Assembly: GCA_036511595.1 (NCBI GenBank)
Contig: DATCBY010000065.1
Location: 1-64,000, forward strand
From: DASZQY01 sp036511595
Lineage (GTDB): Bacteria; Pseudomonadota; Alphaproteobacteria; Rhizobiales; Kaistiaceae
DNA: 64,000 nucleotides
Direction of reading: 5' to 3'
The notes under the pieces are model-generated. The model did no database searches. It was not told the origin of the DNA and saw only the letters and a list, made by a program, of their open reading frames with translations. The position numbers were made by a program, and so were the translations under genes. Shown in pieces: positions 62,450 through 64,000 of the stretch (position 1 is the stretch's first letter; each line of letters begins with the position of its first letter).

Positions 62450-63364
62450 TCAGAAAAAGCCGACGGGGAAGTATCGGAGGTAAAGCTCCGCGTAGACACC
62501 CTTTTCGTACAGCGACTGCATCGCCGCATCGATCGCGCGCTTGGTGACGGTCTGCCCCTTGGCGATTGCGATGGCATAGCCTTGGCCGAAGAAGCGGGAT
62601 TCGAGAAACGGTCCGCCGGCGAAGACGCAACATCCCGCCGAAGCCTGGCTCTGCAGCCAGAAGGAGAGTTGCATGCCGTCGCCGAAATGGGCGTCGACCT
62701 CGCCCTTGGCTAGCGCCGCGCGCGCGGCGTCGGGCGTCGGATAGAGCTTGCGCGACACCTCGGGAAACATTGCCGCGAGGTATGCCTCATGCGCCGTGTG
62801 TTCGACGACGCCGAGCGTCTTGCCTTTCAGTCCCGCCGGCGTCGGCACCAGCGCCCCATCGCCGCGTCGTACGACGAACCGGGCGGGTGCGCGCAGATAC
62901 ACGTCGGAGAAGTCGAGGCGCGTGCGCGTGTCGGCAGTGATGGCGATGCCGGCAATTGCCGCATCCGCGGTCTTGTCAACGACGCGGTCGGTGAGTTCGT
63001 TCCAGGTGCGTGCCTGGATGGTACACGGGATCGCGAGCTCGGCGCAGATGGCGCGGGCGAGATCGACGTTGAAGCCGGTGAGATGGCCGTCGGCATCGAG
63101 GAAATTGAACGGCGGAAAATCATCTGTCGTGATGAAGCGGAGCGCCTGCACACTGCCGGGCGCCGGTCGCTCGACGCGGCGGCGGGGATCCCAGAAATCG
63201 GGGATGACGACCGCGTTGTTGGCCGCGGCGATGCTGGCACTCGCTGATGCCGCCGGCTGCGCCGCGCCCGACCCGACCGCCAGCCAGAAGAGCGTTGGTG
63301 CAACTGTGAATAGGCAACCGGCTGCAACCAGGCCGATTCGGGGCGAAATTCGTCTAGAAAACAT
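62450..63364 (-). CDS. Periplasmic solute-binding protein (family 3 / amino-acid type)
   Basis: A 304-residue protein with an N-terminal signal or anchor, then a type 3 binding fold: Arg-Phe-Ile-Thr-Thr-Asp-Asp-Phe-Pro-Pro-Phe-Asn-Phe, Gly-Phe-Asn-Val-Asp-Leu-Ala-Arg-Ala-Ile and Gly-Lys-Thr-Leu-Gly-Val-Val. No permease or ATPase is adjacent, so it may serve an importer encoded elsewhere or act as a sensor. Ligand unknown. Confidence 0.85.
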   Translation of the reverse strand: MFSRRISPRIGLVAAGCLFTVAPTLFWLAVGSGAAQPAASASASIAAANNAVVIPDFWDPRRRVERPAPGSVQALRFITTDDFPPFNFLDADGHLTGFNVDLARAICAELAIPCTIQARTWNELTDRVVDKTADAAIAGIAITADTRTRLDFSDVYLRAPARFVVRRGDGALVPTPAGLKGKTLGVVEHTAHEAYLAAMFPEVSRKLYPTPDAARAALAKGEVDAHFGDGMQLSFWLQSQASAGCCVFAGGPFLESRFFGQGYAIAIAKGQTVTKRAIDAAMQSLYEKGVYAELYLRYFPVGFF

Positions 63365-63484
63365 GGCCTTCGGAGGTTAAGCGGCGAACTCTCGCCTTGG
63401 TTGCAAGAGAAAAATCAGGCAACACTATAGCCCGAAGGGCAGCGGCGGGGACACGCGTACGAGTGTCGCTGCTCCTCGGGGGGC

Positions 63485-64000
63485 GTGCGAGTGCTTGGGG
63501 GCGTTCCAACCGGTCATCCCGGCGCGGATGTGCGCGCTGCTGGTGAAACAGACGTCTATGCCGACCGGGCACGGCGGCTGGGGCTGCCGTTTGCACCGGT
63601 CGTCCACCTCGGGCAGGCCGGGCCGGCCGACATTGCGGCCATCCGCCACGGCACGTTCGCTATCGCCGCGGACGGCGATCATCTCGCCTATTTCGCACCG
63701 GAAGAAACCATGCTGCCATTAGTCGGCCGCTGGTTGCGGAAGTTCCCCGAGATGCGCAACCGCCTGCGCGTGGCGACGCCCGCGGCGATCCGCGCCGCGC
63801 TCGTCCGATCCGCCGCGGCGCACCTCGCTGACGATGCCGTCGATCGTCTCGCCGCGCGCCATCGTCAGCATTCGGCGCGGGTGGTGGTGACGTCGCCGCA
63901 GGCGATCGGCGCGCTCCTGCTCTGCCTGCTCGCGGCGGCCGGCATCTATTTCGATACCATCGGCACGCTGGTCGCCATCGATCTCATCGGCGGCATGCTC
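63485..64000 (+). CDS. Glycosyltransferase-like protein, N-terminal part
   Basis: An open frame running off the right edge; 172 codons visible from GTG 63485. The first 110 residues resemble the small regulatory N-terminal domain seen in some polysaccharide synthases (Tyr-Ala-Asp-Arg-Ala-Arg-Arg-Leu-Gly-Leu-Pro-Phe). They are followed by a basic Arg-Gln-His-Ser-Ala-Arg segment and a TM stretch (Ile-Gly-Ala-Leu-Leu-Leu-Cys-Leu-Leu-Ala-Ala-Ala-Gly-Ile). This fits the start of a XagB-like family 2 glycosyltransferase; the catalytic domain would lie beyond the window. The start codon is uncertain. Confidence 0.55.
   Translation, partial: MRVLGGVPTGHPGADVRAAGETDVYADRARRLGLPFAPVVHLGQAGPADIAAIRHGTFAIAADGDHLAYFAPEETMLPLVGRWLRKFPEMRNRLRVATPAAIRAALVRSAAAHLADDAVDRLAARHRQHSARVVVTSPQAIGALLLCLLAAAGIYFDTIGTLVAIDLIGGML

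Overview
This window comes from the chromosome of a high-GC alphaproteobacterium, most likely in the order Hyphomicrobiales (Rhizobiales). The evidence is a GcrA cell-cycle regulator, a SAM-II riboswitch in front of metZ, a class I lysyl-tRNA synthetase, a phoR-pstSCAB-phoU-phoB locus, a two-domain dCTP deaminase, a PodJ-like polarity protein and the alphaproteobacterial ligase-associated DNA repair set. No rRNA, tRNA or CRISPR array was seen.

Bases 1-7400 are a mobile defence island. It holds the tail of a tyrosine recombinase, a degraded CBASS-type operon, a fused antitoxin-HipA gene with its own two-copy operator, and a large serine recombinase preceded by a small overlapping ORF. The CBASS operon consists of a 5'-less ORF fragment, a frameshifted bacterial HORMA gene, an intact CD-NTase and a DUF6602/PD-(D/E)XK-like protein. 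The serine recombinase ends 96 bp before the next operon.

Bases 7.5-17.4 kb are a reductive pyrimidine catabolism operon: beta-alanine:pyruvate aminotransferase, malonate-semialdehyde dehydrogenase, cupin, beta-ureidopropionase, dihydropyrimidinase and a four-gene ABC importer, closed by a strong terminator. The dihydropyrimidine dehydrogenase genes that would complete the pathway are not in the window. A FAD amine oxidase, alanine dehydrogenase and sulfate activation genes (cysQ, cysD, cysNC) follow to 23.7 kb.

Bases 25.2-32 kb are the phosphate regulon with a recognisable Pho box, followed by gcrA. Bases 32.9-40.7 kb carry housekeeping genes: argD, argF, hslO, a methyltransferase, a phosphotransferase, apaG, metZ under a SAM-II riboswitch, and dcd. 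A TPR gene with at least one and probably two disabling lesions lies at 40.85-42.69 kb.

Bases 42.7-51.1 kb hold the four-gene ligase-associated DNA damage response set: ATP-dependent ligase, MBL-fold exonuclease, DEXH helicase and PdeM-like phosphoesterase. Two transporters and a 48-residue protein are interleaved with them. The rest contains a GNAT protein, a TauE exporter with its TIGR02186 partner, a 1509-residue PodJ-like protein with two blocks of internal repeats, an S24-type regulator coupled to a nuclease-like protein, lysS, a TerB-like protein, a periplasmic solute-binding protein, and the start of a glycosyltransferase that runs off the window.
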